From: Usitatibacter palustris
GTDB lineage: Bacteria; Pseudomonadota; Gammaproteobacteria; Burkholderiales; Usitatibacteraceae
Reading direction: 5' to 3'
Assembly: GCF_013003985.1 (NCBI RefSeq)
Contig: NZ_CP053073.1
Coordinates: 1,860,001 to 1,924,000, forward strand
DNA length: 64,000 bases
Part shown: positions 16,491-24,292 of the stretch, piece by piece
Numbering within the stretch: the first letter of the stretch is position 1
Layout: each line of letters opens with the position of its first letter
The notes under the pieces: generated by a model
The model's database searches: none
What the model was told of the DNA's origin: nothing
Seen by the model: the letters and a program-made list of their open reading frames with translations, nothing else
Made by a program: the position numbers and the translations under genes

Positions 16491-18932
16491 ATGAGCACGC
16501 CTTTCGATCCCGACAAGACCTTCGAATCGCAGTGGTACAAGATCGGCATCATCGGTTCGGGACCCGCGGGGCTTTCGGCCGCGGCGCACTGCGCGAAGCG
16601 CGGCATCTCGCACATCGTCTTCGAGGCGCAGCCGCAGGCCTCCAACACGATCTACAAGTACCAGAAGGGCAAGCACGTGATGGCTGAGCCGCAGATCCTC
16701 CCGCTGCGCAGCGAGCTCACGTTTGCGGCCGGAGCGCGCGAGAAGATCCTCGACACCTGGAACGACGAGATCGCGCGCGCCGAAGTCAACATCGTCTACA
16801 ACGCCGAAGTCGTAAAAGTGGAAGGCAAGGACGGCGCCTTCGAAGTCCACACGAAGGACGGCCAGACCTACCTGTGCCGCAAGCTCGTCCTCGCCATCGG
16901 CCTGCAGGGCAACCTGCGCAAGCTCGGCGTGGCCGGCGAGGACTTCGAGCGCGTGCAGTACCAGCTCGACGACCCGAAGGAGTACCTCGACGAGACGATC
17001 GTCGTCGTCGGCGCGGGCGATGCCGCCATCGAGAACGCGGTGGCGCTCGCCGAGCAGAACCAGGTGATCCTCATCAACCGCAACGAGGAATTCGCCCGCT
17101 GCAAGGAAGGCAACCTGTCGCTCATCCTCGCGGCGATCAAGGAAGGGCGGATCGAATGCCGCTATGGGTCTTCCGCGATCAAGGTCGAGGAAACGGGCGG
17201 GGACGTTCCGCTGCGCTTCAGCGTGAAGTCTCCCGATGGCCCCGACACGATCGAGTGCCACCGGGTCATCGCGCGCCTGGGCGGCAACCCGCCGCGCAAG
17301 CTCGTCGAGAGCTTCGGCGTGACGTTCCCGCGCGCCGATGCCAACGCCGTGCCCGAGCTCTCGGAGCGCTACGAATCCAACGTGAAGGGCCTCTACATCA
17401 TCGGCGCGCTCGGGGGCTATCCGCTCATCAAGCAGGCGATGAACCAGGGCTACGAGGTGGTGGAATTCGCGCTCGGCCAGGACATCGAGCCCGCGGACGA
17501 ACCGCTGCTCAAGCGCAAGTTCGCGGGTTTCTCGCGCAAGTCCTCGGTGCGCGAGGTGCTCGACCTCATCCAGGCGAGCGTGCCACTGCTCTCGGATCTC
17601 ACGCGGCTTCAGCTGCGCGAGTTCCTCCTCGAAAGCGATCTCCTCGTGCCGAAGGAAGACGACATCATCTTCCAGCGCAACGACTACACCAACTCGTTCT
17701 TCATGGTCGTGGCGGGCGAGGCGCTGGTCGAGACCACGCGCGACGGCCGCAAGGGCTGGTTTGCGCTCGGGCCGGGGGAATTCTTCGGCGAGCTGGGCCT
17801 CATTTCGGGCCGTCGCCGCTCGGGCACGGTGAAGGCCGGGCGCGATTGCGTGCTGCTCGAAGCCCCGCGCCGGCCGATGCTCAAGCTCATCGCCTCGGTC
17901 GAGTCGGTGCGCAAGCAAATCGACGACGTGTTCCTCAAGCGCGCGGTGCGCGCCTACCTCGCGCCGATGCTGCCCGCTGCAGAGCTCGACGAGCTGATCG
18001 CCGAGGGCGTGCAGGTGCGCAAGTACGGCGGGGGCGAGGTGCTCTTCAACGAGGGCGATGCCTCCGATGGCCTGTACCTCATCCGCCGCGGCTCCGTGAT
18101 GATTTCGCGGATGATCGCCGGCCGCGAGGTCGTGCTCTCTTACCTGTCGGCGGGAAATTACGTGGGCGAAATGGCGCTGCTCACGGATTCGCCGCGGTCG
18201 GCGACGGTGAAGGCGGCGGTGACGACGGAAGCGGTCGTGCTCGAGGCCACGGCCTTCAAGCGCGTGATCGCGCGCAATCCGGCGTGGCGCGCGGAGCTCG
18301 AGTCACGCTTCCTCGACCGGCTGCGCATCAATGCTGCGATGGAATCGCAGCCCAACCCGGGCAACATCATCGCGTTCCTGCTGCAGCAGGGCGTGGGCGA
18401 GGCGACCGACGTCCTGCTCATCGACGAATCGCTGTGCATCCGCTGCGACAACTGCGAGAAGGCCTGTGCCGACGTGCACGGCGGCACGTCCCGCCTCAAT
18501 CGCGAGGCGGGACCCACGTTCGCGCAGATCCACGTGCCGACGACCTGCCGGCATTGCGAGCATCCGCATTGCATGAAGGATTGCCCGCCCGATGCGATCC
18601 ACCGCTCGGCGAATGGCGAAGTCTTCGTGAACGACACCTGTATCGGCTGCGGCAACTGCGAGAAGAACTGCCCCTACGGCGTGATCCAGATGGCCGCGGT
18701 CGATCCGAAGCGCACGGCGCCGAGCCTCATGTCGTGGCTCATGTTCGGCGTGGGCCCCGAGCCAGGCCGCGAGCCCAAGCCGAAGTCGAAGGACATCCCG
18801 AAGAAGGCGGTGAAGTGCGACATGTGCCGCGACCTTCCGGGTGGCGCGGCGTGCGTGAGGGCCTGTCCGACAGGTGCGGCGCTGCGCGTGAGCCCCGAGA
18901 GCTTCCTGGGATACACGGCGGCGTCGGAGTAG
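16491..18932 (+). CDS. Flavin oxidoreductase / double cNMP-binding / four-[4Fe-4S] ferredoxin fusion
   Basis: An 813-residue cytoplasmic fusion. Residues 15-340 form a thioredoxin-reductase-like FAD/NAD(P) domain (GSGPAG at 22-27, second dinucleotide motif VVGAGDAAIENA near 170). Two cyclic-nucleotide-binding-fold domains follow at about 385-485 and 490-605, with phosphate-cassette sequences FGELGLISGRRRSGTV and VGEMALLTDSPRSATV. Residues 645-805 form a DmsB/FdnH-like ferredoxin domain with sixteen cysteines in four groups: CIRCDNCEKAC, CRHCEHPHCMKDC, CIGCGNCEKNC and CDMC with CVRAC. No redox-active CxxC is seen in the flavin domain. It is likely the cytoplasmic NAD(P)H-linked end of the electron pathway, perhaps gated by a nucleotide ligand. 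Last gene of the operon. Confidence 0.88.
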   Translation: MSTPFDPDKTFESQWYKIGIIGSGPAGLSAAAHCAKRGISHIVFEAQPQASNTIYKYQKGKHVMAEPQILPLRSELTFAAGAREKILDTWNDEIARAEVNIVYNAEVVKVEGKDGAFEVHTKDGQTYLCRKLVLAIGLQGNLRKLGVAGEDFERVQYQLDDPKEYLDETIVVVGAGDAAIENAVALAEQNQVILINRNEEFARCKEGNLSLILAAIKEGRIECRYGSSAIKVEETGGDVPLRFSVKSPDGPDTIECHRVIARLGGNPPRKLVESFGVTFPRADANAVPELSERYESNVKGLYIIGALGGYPLIKQAMNQGYEVVEFALGQDIEPADEPLLKRKFAGFSRKSSVREVLDLIQASVPLLSDLTRLQLREFLLESDLLVPKEDDIIFQRNDYTNSFFMVVAGEALVETTRDGRKGWFALGPGEFFGELGLISGRRRSGTVKAGRDCVLLEAPRRPMLKLIASVESVRKQIDDVFLKRAVRAYLAPMLPAAELDELIAEGVQVRKYGGGEVLFNEGDASDGLYLIRRGSVMISRMIAGREVVLSYLSAGNYVGEMALLTDSPRSATVKAAVTTEAVVLEATAFKRVIARNPAWRAELESRFLDRLRINAAMESQPNPGNIIAFLLQQGVGEATDVLLIDESLCIRCDNCEKACADVHGGTSRLNREAGPTFAQIHVPTTCRHCEHPHCMKDCPPDAIHRSANGEVFVNDTCIGCGNCEKNCPYGVIQMAAVDPKRTAPSLMSWLMFGVGPEPGREPKPKSKDIPKKAVKCDMCRDLPGGAACVRACPTGAALRVSPESFLGYTAASE

Positions 18933-18938
18933 GCACCA

Positions 18939-19187
18939 CGCGACGAGGAGGTCCGCCTCTGCCCGGACGCCCGTGCAAGCTGCGTACACATCGCTGTCGC
19001 GATGCGTTGCCCTCCAGAATCGAAAAGATCCCGGCGGCTGCGGAACTCGTGGCCCCTAGCAAGACGAGGCGATGGACCCGCCTCGTCTCCTTGCACACTC
19101 AGACAGTCCTCGCCGAAACCCCGGGATCTTTTCGATTCTGTCGGCTCGCTTGATGGCGTCCGGGCAGAGGCGGACCTCCCCGTCGCG
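18939..19187. repeat. Modular palindromic element, copy A1
   Basis: A 249-base element right after the electron-conduit operon. Perfect 24-base outer arms lie at 18948-18971 and 19155-19178, flanked by a further CGCGACG/CGTCGCG pair. Inside are a small hairpin at 18989-19004 (CATCGC/GCGATG), perfect 18-base inner arms at 19017-19034 and 19121-19138, and a central hairpin at 19062-19088 (AGACGAGGCG stem). No coding potential is credible. The same layout with different stem sequence occurs in copy A2 (24052-24286), in reverse orientation. Confidence 0.9.
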
Positions 19188-19268
19188 GCACTGTCACAGG
19201 TTTCGCCAGCAACGCATCCCGGTGCGGCGGTGGTTCGCAACACGCCGGCGTTGGCGATTGCGAGGACG

Positions 19269-19497
19269 CGGCGGGGCAAGGGCGTCGAGGGAGGACCGAA
19301 TCGAGCGCGCCGAGAACTTCGAAAACAGGCGGGGTTTCGGCACGGTCGAGTTGAGTTGATGACCGCAGCGTCATCAACAATAGGGAGGTTGACGATCGGA
19401 CCGTGACGCCGCCTGTTTTCGAAGTTCGAGGGGATCGCGAGCGTGAGCGACGCGATGCAGCTCGCACTGAGGTCCTCCCTCGACGCCCTTGTCCCGC
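19269..19497. repeat. Modular palindromic element, copy B1
   Basis: A 229-base element with 28-base outer arms at 19269-19296 and 19470-19497 (core GGGCGTCGAGGGAGG, one G-T mismatch). Perfect 17-base inner arms lie at 19314-19330 and 19409-19425 (AACTTCGAAAACAGGCG). A perfect 9-bp hairpin is at 19354-19377 (GTTGATGAC) and a 6-bp hairpin at 19433-19455. Read in reverse it follows the same module order as A1. Bases 19498-19631, up to the next gene, hold a short hairpin (CCGGTG/CACCGG near 19580) and no gene that I can see. Confidence 0.88.
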
Positions 19498-19631
19498 CCC
19501 CTGCGCGTTCTGACCGATCATCACCGCGCTTTTGCCCGTAGAATGATGCTGATTCGAGGCGCGCCAGCGGCCCAGTTCCGGTGAGGCACCGGCGGGCCGG
19601 TGGAGCATCAGCCACAACAAGAAGCTCGCCG

Positions 19632-21197
19632 ATGGAAACCAAGGTATACACAACCGACTTGCGTGTCGGCATGTTCGTGGCCGACCTCGATCGGCCCTGG
19701 GTTGACACGCCCTTCCTCCTGCAAGGCTTCCTCATCGAGGATGACGGGCAGATCCACGAGCTCCGGTCGCACTGCGAGTACGTGATCATCGATCGCGCGC
19801 GGTCCACCGGCGACCAGTACGCCGCACCCGCGATCATCAACATCGGCGCCACGGGATCACGCGCCACGTCGCCGCCGCCCGCGCAGGGCAAGGTCATCAC
19901 GCCCAACACCAGCGCCGTCGCTCCGCCGCCCGAAGTGCAGGTCGTGAAGCCCGCGACCGCGGTCGCGCCCCCCGATGACGGCAAGACGATTCGCCTCGAG
20001 GATGTGTTTGCACGAGGCGGCGTGCGCGCGCCCGGCGGCGGCGCGGATTCCGCCGGCGAGCAGGGCGAGGGCGTCATCGGCCGCACGTTCGGCCGGTTGA
20101 AGGGCCTCTTCGGTCGCAAGGAAGAACGGCACGACGAACCGGCGCGTCCGGCGATACCTGCCGTCGTCGAGGAGACACCCGAGGAATTCAACGCGCGCGC
20201 GGCCCTGCTGCCGCCGGGCGTCGCGGTCCAGACCTATCGCGACCAGGTGCCGGTCGAAGTCGAGGTCGTGAAGGCGCGCGAAGTCTTCGCGCGAACCGAT
20301 GACGTGCTCGAGAAGCTGGTCACCGACATCCGCCTCGGCGAGATGCTCGAGGTCGAGGAAATCGAGGAAGTCGTCAACGACATGGTGGAGAGCGTCGTGC
20401 GCAACCCCGACGCGCTCATGTGGGTGGCGCGCCTGCGCGAGCAGGACATCACGACCTACGGCCACGGCCTGCAGGTCGCGGTCTACCTCACGGCGTTCGG
20501 CCGGCAACTGGGGTTCCCGAAGCCGCAGCTGGCACTCCTCGGCCAGATCGGCCTGCTGCTCGATATCGGCAAGATCCGCCTTCCGAAGGAGCTGCTCGAG
20601 AAGCAGGGCCGGCTCTCGCCCGAGGAGTTCGAGGCGGCCAAGACGCACGTGCAGCACGGCCTCGACATCCTCTCGGACACACCCAACTTCCATCCCGAGG
20701 TGATCGAAGGCATCGCGCAGCACCACGAGCGCGTGAACGGCAGCGGCTACCCGAACAAGCTGCAGGGCACCGACATCAGCCTCTTTGGGCGCATGGCCGG
20801 CATCGCCGATTGCTTCGCGGCGATCACCAAGCGCCGTCCGTACGCCGAAGCCGTCTCGTCGTATGAAGCGATGCGCAGCCTCTCGAGCTGGGCGGGCGAA
20901 TTCTTCCAGGAAGCGCTCGTGCAGCAGTTCATCTCGTCGGTGGGCGTGTTCCCCGTGGGCTCGCTGATCGAGCTCTCGACGGGCGAGGTCGCGATCGTCG
21001 TCGCGCACAACAAGGTGCGCCGCCTGAAGCCGCGCGTGCTCGTGGTGACCGGCCCCGACAAGACCGCGGTGGGCTTCCCCTCGCTCGTGGACCTGCTCTA
21101 CGACCCGAAGACCTCCGACGACCAGCCGATCTTCATCCGCCGCGGGCTCGCCGCGGGCGCATTCGGGCTCGACCTCAAGGATTTCTACCTCGCATGA
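19632..21197 (+). CDS. DUF3391/HD-GYP protein with a degenerate HD motif
   Basis: A 521-residue cytoplasmic protein: a DUF3391-type N-terminus (METKVYTTDLRVGMFVADLD), a disordered proline-rich linker at about 75-175, then an HD-GYP domain at about 260-450. HD-GYP enzymes hydrolyse c-di-GMP. Here the signature HDIGK reads LDIGK, so the first metal-binding His is lost, and HHERxDGxGYP reads HHERVNGSGYP. The HVQHG and QHHER histidines remain. It may therefore be an inactive or altered c-di-GMP receptor. The ATG at 19632 starts the recognisable DUF3391 domain. It overlaps the following EAL gene by four bases. Confidence 0.87.
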   Translation: METKVYTTDLRVGMFVADLDRPWVDTPFLLQGFLIEDDGQIHELRSHCEYVIIDRARSTGDQYAAPAIINIGATGSRATSPPPAQGKVITPNTSAVAPPPEVQVVKPATAVAPPDDGKTIRLEDVFARGGVRAPGGGADSAGEQGEGVIGRTFGRLKGLFGRKEERHDEPARPAIPAVVEETPEEFNARAALLPPGVAVQTYRDQVPVEVEVVKAREVFARTDDVLEKLVTDIRLGEMLEVEEIEEVVNDMVESVVRNPDALMWVARLREQDITTYGHGLQVAVYLTAFGRQLGFPKPQLALLGQIGLLLDIGKIRLPKELLEKQGRLSPEEFEAAKTHVQHGLDILSDTPNFHPEVIEGIAQHHERVNGSGYPNKLQGTDISLFGRMAGIADCFAAITKRRPYAEAVSSYEAMRSLSSWAGEFFQEALVQQFISSVGVFPVGSLIELSTGEVAIVVAHNKVRRLKPRVLVVTGPDKTAVGFPSLVDLLYDPKTSDDQPIFIRRGLAAGAFGLDLKDFYLA

Positions 21198-22507
21198 GCG
21201 CCAACACGCCGCCCTCCGGGGGGCCGGCGACGCTCTCGGGGCGAACGGAGGAGCCGACCCGCGAGGAACTCCTGCGTTTCCTCGACCGTGAAACGGCCAT
21301 CGCCCGCGCCACCGACGGCCGGCTCGCCGTGCTGGTGCTCGAACTGAGGCGCGTCGACCGCCTGCAGGCGCTGCTCAAGGGCCCGGCCGCATCGACCACG
21401 ATGGAACTGGTCCTCGACCGCGTGCGCAAGGTCCTTCGGTCCGACGACCGCGCGGCCGCGATCAACGATGACGAGGTCTGCCTGGTGTTGCCGCGCCTCG
21501 CGCACCCGACGCAGGCCACGCTCGCTGCAGTCAAGGTGCTGCGCACTCTCGACCGGCCGATCGCGCACGAAGGCGGCAGCGCGGTGCTGCGCCCGTGCGT
21601 GGGGATCGCGACCGTTCCCGAGCACGGCTACGACCCCGCGGAGCTCCTGATGGCCGCGGACGTCGCGCGGCGCATCGCCGCCACGCGCGAGGAGGGCTAT
21701 CACGTCGTGCAGGCCGAGGACACGATCGAATCCGAGGTCTATCGCGGCCTGGACCTCGATCTCGAACGGGCCATCCGCGCCAACGAATTGCACATCGCCT
21801 ACCTGCCGCAGATCGACCTGCGCACGGGCAAGCCCGTGGCCGCCGAGGCGATCGTGCGCTGGCGCCACGGCGCCGCGGGCGATATCCCGGCCGAGACGAT
21901 CGTCGGCATCGCCGAGCGCACCGGGCTCATCGGCTCGCTCACCTTCTGGGCGCTCAATGCGGTCCTGCGCCATGCCGCCGCGATGCACCGCGAGAACCTC
22001 TCGCCGCGCTTCTCCGTGAATCTCTCAACGCGCACGCTCACCGACGTCGAGCTGCCGACCGTGGTGGACCAGGCGCTCAAGACCTGGGGCCTGCCGTCCA
22101 ACACCGTGACGCTCGAGATCACCGAGAGCTCGATGATCGCCGACGCCGAGCGCTCGATGGCAATGCTCACGCGGTTGAAGGGCGTGGGCGTCGGACTCTC
22201 CATCGACGATTTCGGCACGGGCTACTCGTCGCTCGCGTACCTCAGGAAGTTCCCGCTCGACGAACTCAAGATCGACAAGGTCTTCGTGGCGGGGATGCTG
22301 AGCGACAAGGGCGACCTGCAGGTCGTCCGCTCGGTCATCGACCTCGCCCACAATTTCGAGCTGCGCGCGGTGGCCGAGGGCGTGGAGGATGCCAGGACGC
22401 TGGAGGAGCTCAAGCGCATGGGCTGCGACGTCGCCCAGGGCTTCCATGTTGCCGCTGCAATGGGCGAAAAGGCTTTTCGCGACTGGTGGGCGGCCAGGAT
22501 CGGCTAA
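21194..22507 (+). CDS. Degenerate GGDEF plus EAL phosphodiesterase
   Basis: A 437-residue cytoplasmic protein with no membrane segment. The N-terminal GGDEF-like domain is degenerate (NDDEV where the active site GGDEF should be). The EAL domain (about 185-435) keeps the catalytic set: EAIVRW, the NLS motif, EITESS, IDDFGTGYSS, LKIDK and AEGVE, so c-di-GMP hydrolysis to pGpG is likely. The ATG overlaps the stop of the degenerate HD-GYP gene (ATGA), suggesting coupled synthesis of a possible receptor and an active phosphodiesterase. Confidence 0.9.
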   Translation: MSANTPPSGGPATLSGRTEEPTREELLRFLDRETAIARATDGRLAVLVLELRRVDRLQALLKGPAASTTMELVLDRVRKVLRSDDRAAAINDDEVCLVLPRLAHPTQATLAAVKVLRTLDRPIAHEGGSAVLRPCVGIATVPEHGYDPAELLMAADVARRIAATREEGYHVVQAEDTIESEVYRGLDLDLERAIRANELHIAYLPQIDLRTGKPVAAEAIVRWRHGAAGDIPAETIVGIAERTGLIGSLTFWALNAVLRHAAAMHRENLSPRFSVNLSTRTLTDVELPTVVDQALKTWGLPSNTVTLEITESSMIADAERSMAMLTRLKGVGVGLSIDDFGTGYSSLAYLRKFPLDELKIDKVFVAGMLSDKGDLQVVRSVIDLAHNFELRAVAEGVEDARTLEELKRMGCDVAQGFHVAAAMGEKAFRDWWAARIG

Positions 22508-22540
22508 AGACGCTGTTTCGTATGGTATAAATCCCTCGCC

Positions 22541-23839
22541 ATGAAGCGAGGCTTCTACACCATCATGGCGGCGCAGTTCTTCTCGTCCCTCGCGGACAAC
22601 ATGCTGTTGATCGCGGCGATCAAGATGCTGTTGCTGCTCGAAGGACCGGAGTGGCTCACGCCGCTGCTCAAGTTCTTCTTCACCATTTCATACGTGGTCC
22701 TCGCGGCATTCGTCGGCGCCTTCGCCGATTCGATGCCCAAGGGACGCGTGATGTTCATCACGAACCTGGTGAAGATCTTCGGTTGCCTGCTGATCTTCTA
22801 CGCGGCCGACGTCCACATTCCCGGCATTCCCGCGTACTGGATGGTGATCTTCGCCTATGCCGTGGTGGGCCTGGGCGCGGCCGCGTATTCACCCGCCAAG
22901 TACGGCATCCTCACCGAGCTCCTGCCGCCCGAGCAACTAGTAATCGCCAACGGCTGGATCGAAGGCCTCACGGTGCTGTCGATCGTCCTGGGCATCCTCC
23001 TGGGCGGCGTGCTGATCGCGCCGGAGGTCTCGTCGAAGCTGCTCGCGATCGACTTCCCGTTCTTCGATACCGGCATCGATACCGCGCCCGAGGCCGCGAT
23101 CCTCGTGATCGCGGTGGCGTACCTCGTCGCCGCGACTTTCAACCTCTACATTCCCGATACCGGCGCGCGCTATCCCAGCCAGCAGCGCAACCCGATGAAA
23201 CTGGTGGTCGATTTCTCGCACTGCTTCCAGGTGCTCTGGAAGGACAAGCTGGGCCAGATCTCGCTCGCAGTGACCACGCTCTTCTGGGGCGCCGGCGCGA
23301 CACTGCAATTCATCACCCTCAAGTGGGCGGAGTCCAAGCTCAAGATGCCACTCGAGCGCGGCTCGATCCTGCTGGGCGTCTCGGCGGTGGGAATCACGAT
23401 CGGCGCGGTCCTCGCCGGGCGCTTCGTCCCGCTGAAACGCGCGATCTCCGTGACGCCCTACGGCATCGCGATGGGCTTCGCCGTGATGGCGATGTGCGTG
23501 ATCGACTGGATGCCCGCGGTCTACCTGATGCTGATGATCGTGGGCGGCCTTGCCGGCTATTTCGTCGTGCCGATGAACGCGCTGCTGCAGCACCGCGGCC
23601 ACGTGCTGCTATCGGCCGGCCACTCGATCGCGGTGCAGAACTTCAACGAGAACGTGAGCATCCTCGTGATGCTCGCACTCTACGCGCTGATGATCCGGCT
23701 GAACCTGTCGATCGACATCATCATCATCCTCTTCGGCCTGTTCGTCTCCAGCACCATGTTCATGGTGATGCGCTGGAACGCCGCCAACCACCGCGCCGAC
23801 CCCGATCTCGATCGCCACATCGGCGAGGCGAAGCACTAG
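22541..23839 (+). CDS. lplT: Lysophospholipid transporter LplT
   Basis: A 432-residue MFS-type membrane protein with about 11-12 helices. It matches LplT from the first residues (MKRGFYTIMAAQFFSSLADN) and has the segment YSPAKYGILTELLPPEQL typical of the family. LplT flips lysophospholipids inward across the inner membrane for re-acylation by Aas; no aas gene is seen next to it. TATAAA at 22526-22531 lies only about 10 bases before the ATG and would give a very short leader. The gene ends just before repeat copy B2. Confidence 0.9.
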   Translation: MKRGFYTIMAAQFFSSLADNMLLIAAIKMLLLLEGPEWLTPLLKFFFTISYVVLAAFVGAFADSMPKGRVMFITNLVKIFGCLLIFYAADVHIPGIPAYWMVIFAYAVVGLGAAAYSPAKYGILTELLPPEQLVIANGWIEGLTVLSIVLGILLGGVLIAPEVSSKLLAIDFPFFDTGIDTAPEAAILVIAVAYLVAATFNLYIPDTGARYPSQQRNPMKLVVDFSHCFQVLWKDKLGQISLAVTTLFWGAGATLQFITLKWAESKLKMPLERGSILLGVSAVGITIGAVLAGRFVPLKRAISVTPYGIAMGFAVMAMCVIDWMPAVYLMLMIVGGLAGYFVVPMNALLQHRGHVLLSAGHSIAVQNFNENVSILVMLALYALMIRLNLSIDIIIILFGLFVSSTMFMVMRWNAANHRADPDLDRHIGEAKH

Positions 23840-23857
23840 TTCAGGGGCGGGGGAGAG

Positions 23858-23968
23858 GCGGGGCAAGGGCGTCGAGGGAGGGCCTCATACGAGCTTCGTC
23901 CGCATCACAGCCGTGATGCGTTGCCCTCGCGATTCGAAATCGGCCCTCCCTCGACGCCCTTGCCCCGC
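23858..23968. repeat. Modular palindromic element, copy B2 (short form)
   Basis: A 111-base element with perfect 27-base outer arms at 23858-23884 and 23942-23968 sharing the GGGCGTCGAGGGAGG core with copy B1. It contains a single hairpin at 23902-23919 (GCATCACAGCCGTGATGC) followed by GTTGCCCTC, the same internal module found in A2 and, with changed stem bases, in A1. The inner arm pair is missing. It lies between lplT and a convergent gene; bases 23969-24051 show no gene. Confidence 0.88.
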
Positions 23969-24051
23969 TCCATGCGCGAAGCTGCGACCTGCAGCGCGAT
24001 ATGCATCACCGCGGCTCCAGGTGCGCTCACCGTATTCATTGCGATGCCGCG

Positions 24052-24286
24052 GCGGCGAGGAGGCCCGTCTCTGCCCGGACGCCATCAAGCGAGCCGACAA
24101 ACTCGAAAAAATCCCGGGGTTTCGGCGAGGACGGAGTCGAGGCGCCGACCGCAGGGAAGGCGCAATCCGGGACGTAGACCATCCGCAGCCGCCGGGATTT
24201 TTTCGAGTTTGGAGGGCAACGCATCACGGCCGTGATGCGAACGCAGCTTGCACGGGCGGCCGGGCAGAGACGGGCCTCCTTGCCGC
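24052..24286. repeat. Modular palindromic element, copy A2 (inverted relative to A1)
   Basis: A 235-base element. Outer arms are at 24060-24083 and 24255-24278, with one mismatch. Perfect 19-base inner arms lie at 24099-24117 and 24192-24210, and an 18-base palindromic hairpin at 24221-24238 (GCATCACGGCCGTGATGC). Compared with A1, five stem positions differ and in each case the partner base has changed to keep pairing. It ends 6 bases from the stop codon of the next gene. Confidence 0.9.
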
Positions 24287-24292
24287 TTCGTC

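Noticed and set aside
16874..19153. 759-residue plus-strand frame overlapping the flavin/cNMP/ferredoxin gene
   Set aside because: Arginine-rich alternate-frame reading without motifs; runs into repeat A1.
19002..19406. Small open frames within the palindromic elements
   Set aside because: They translate the repeat arms; the same peptide-like words recur in copies A1, B1, B2 and A2 only because the DNA is repeated.
19500..19631. c-di-GMP riboswitch before the HD-GYP/EAL genes
   Set aside because: The leader has one short CCGGTG hairpin and lacks the conserved GEMM motifs.
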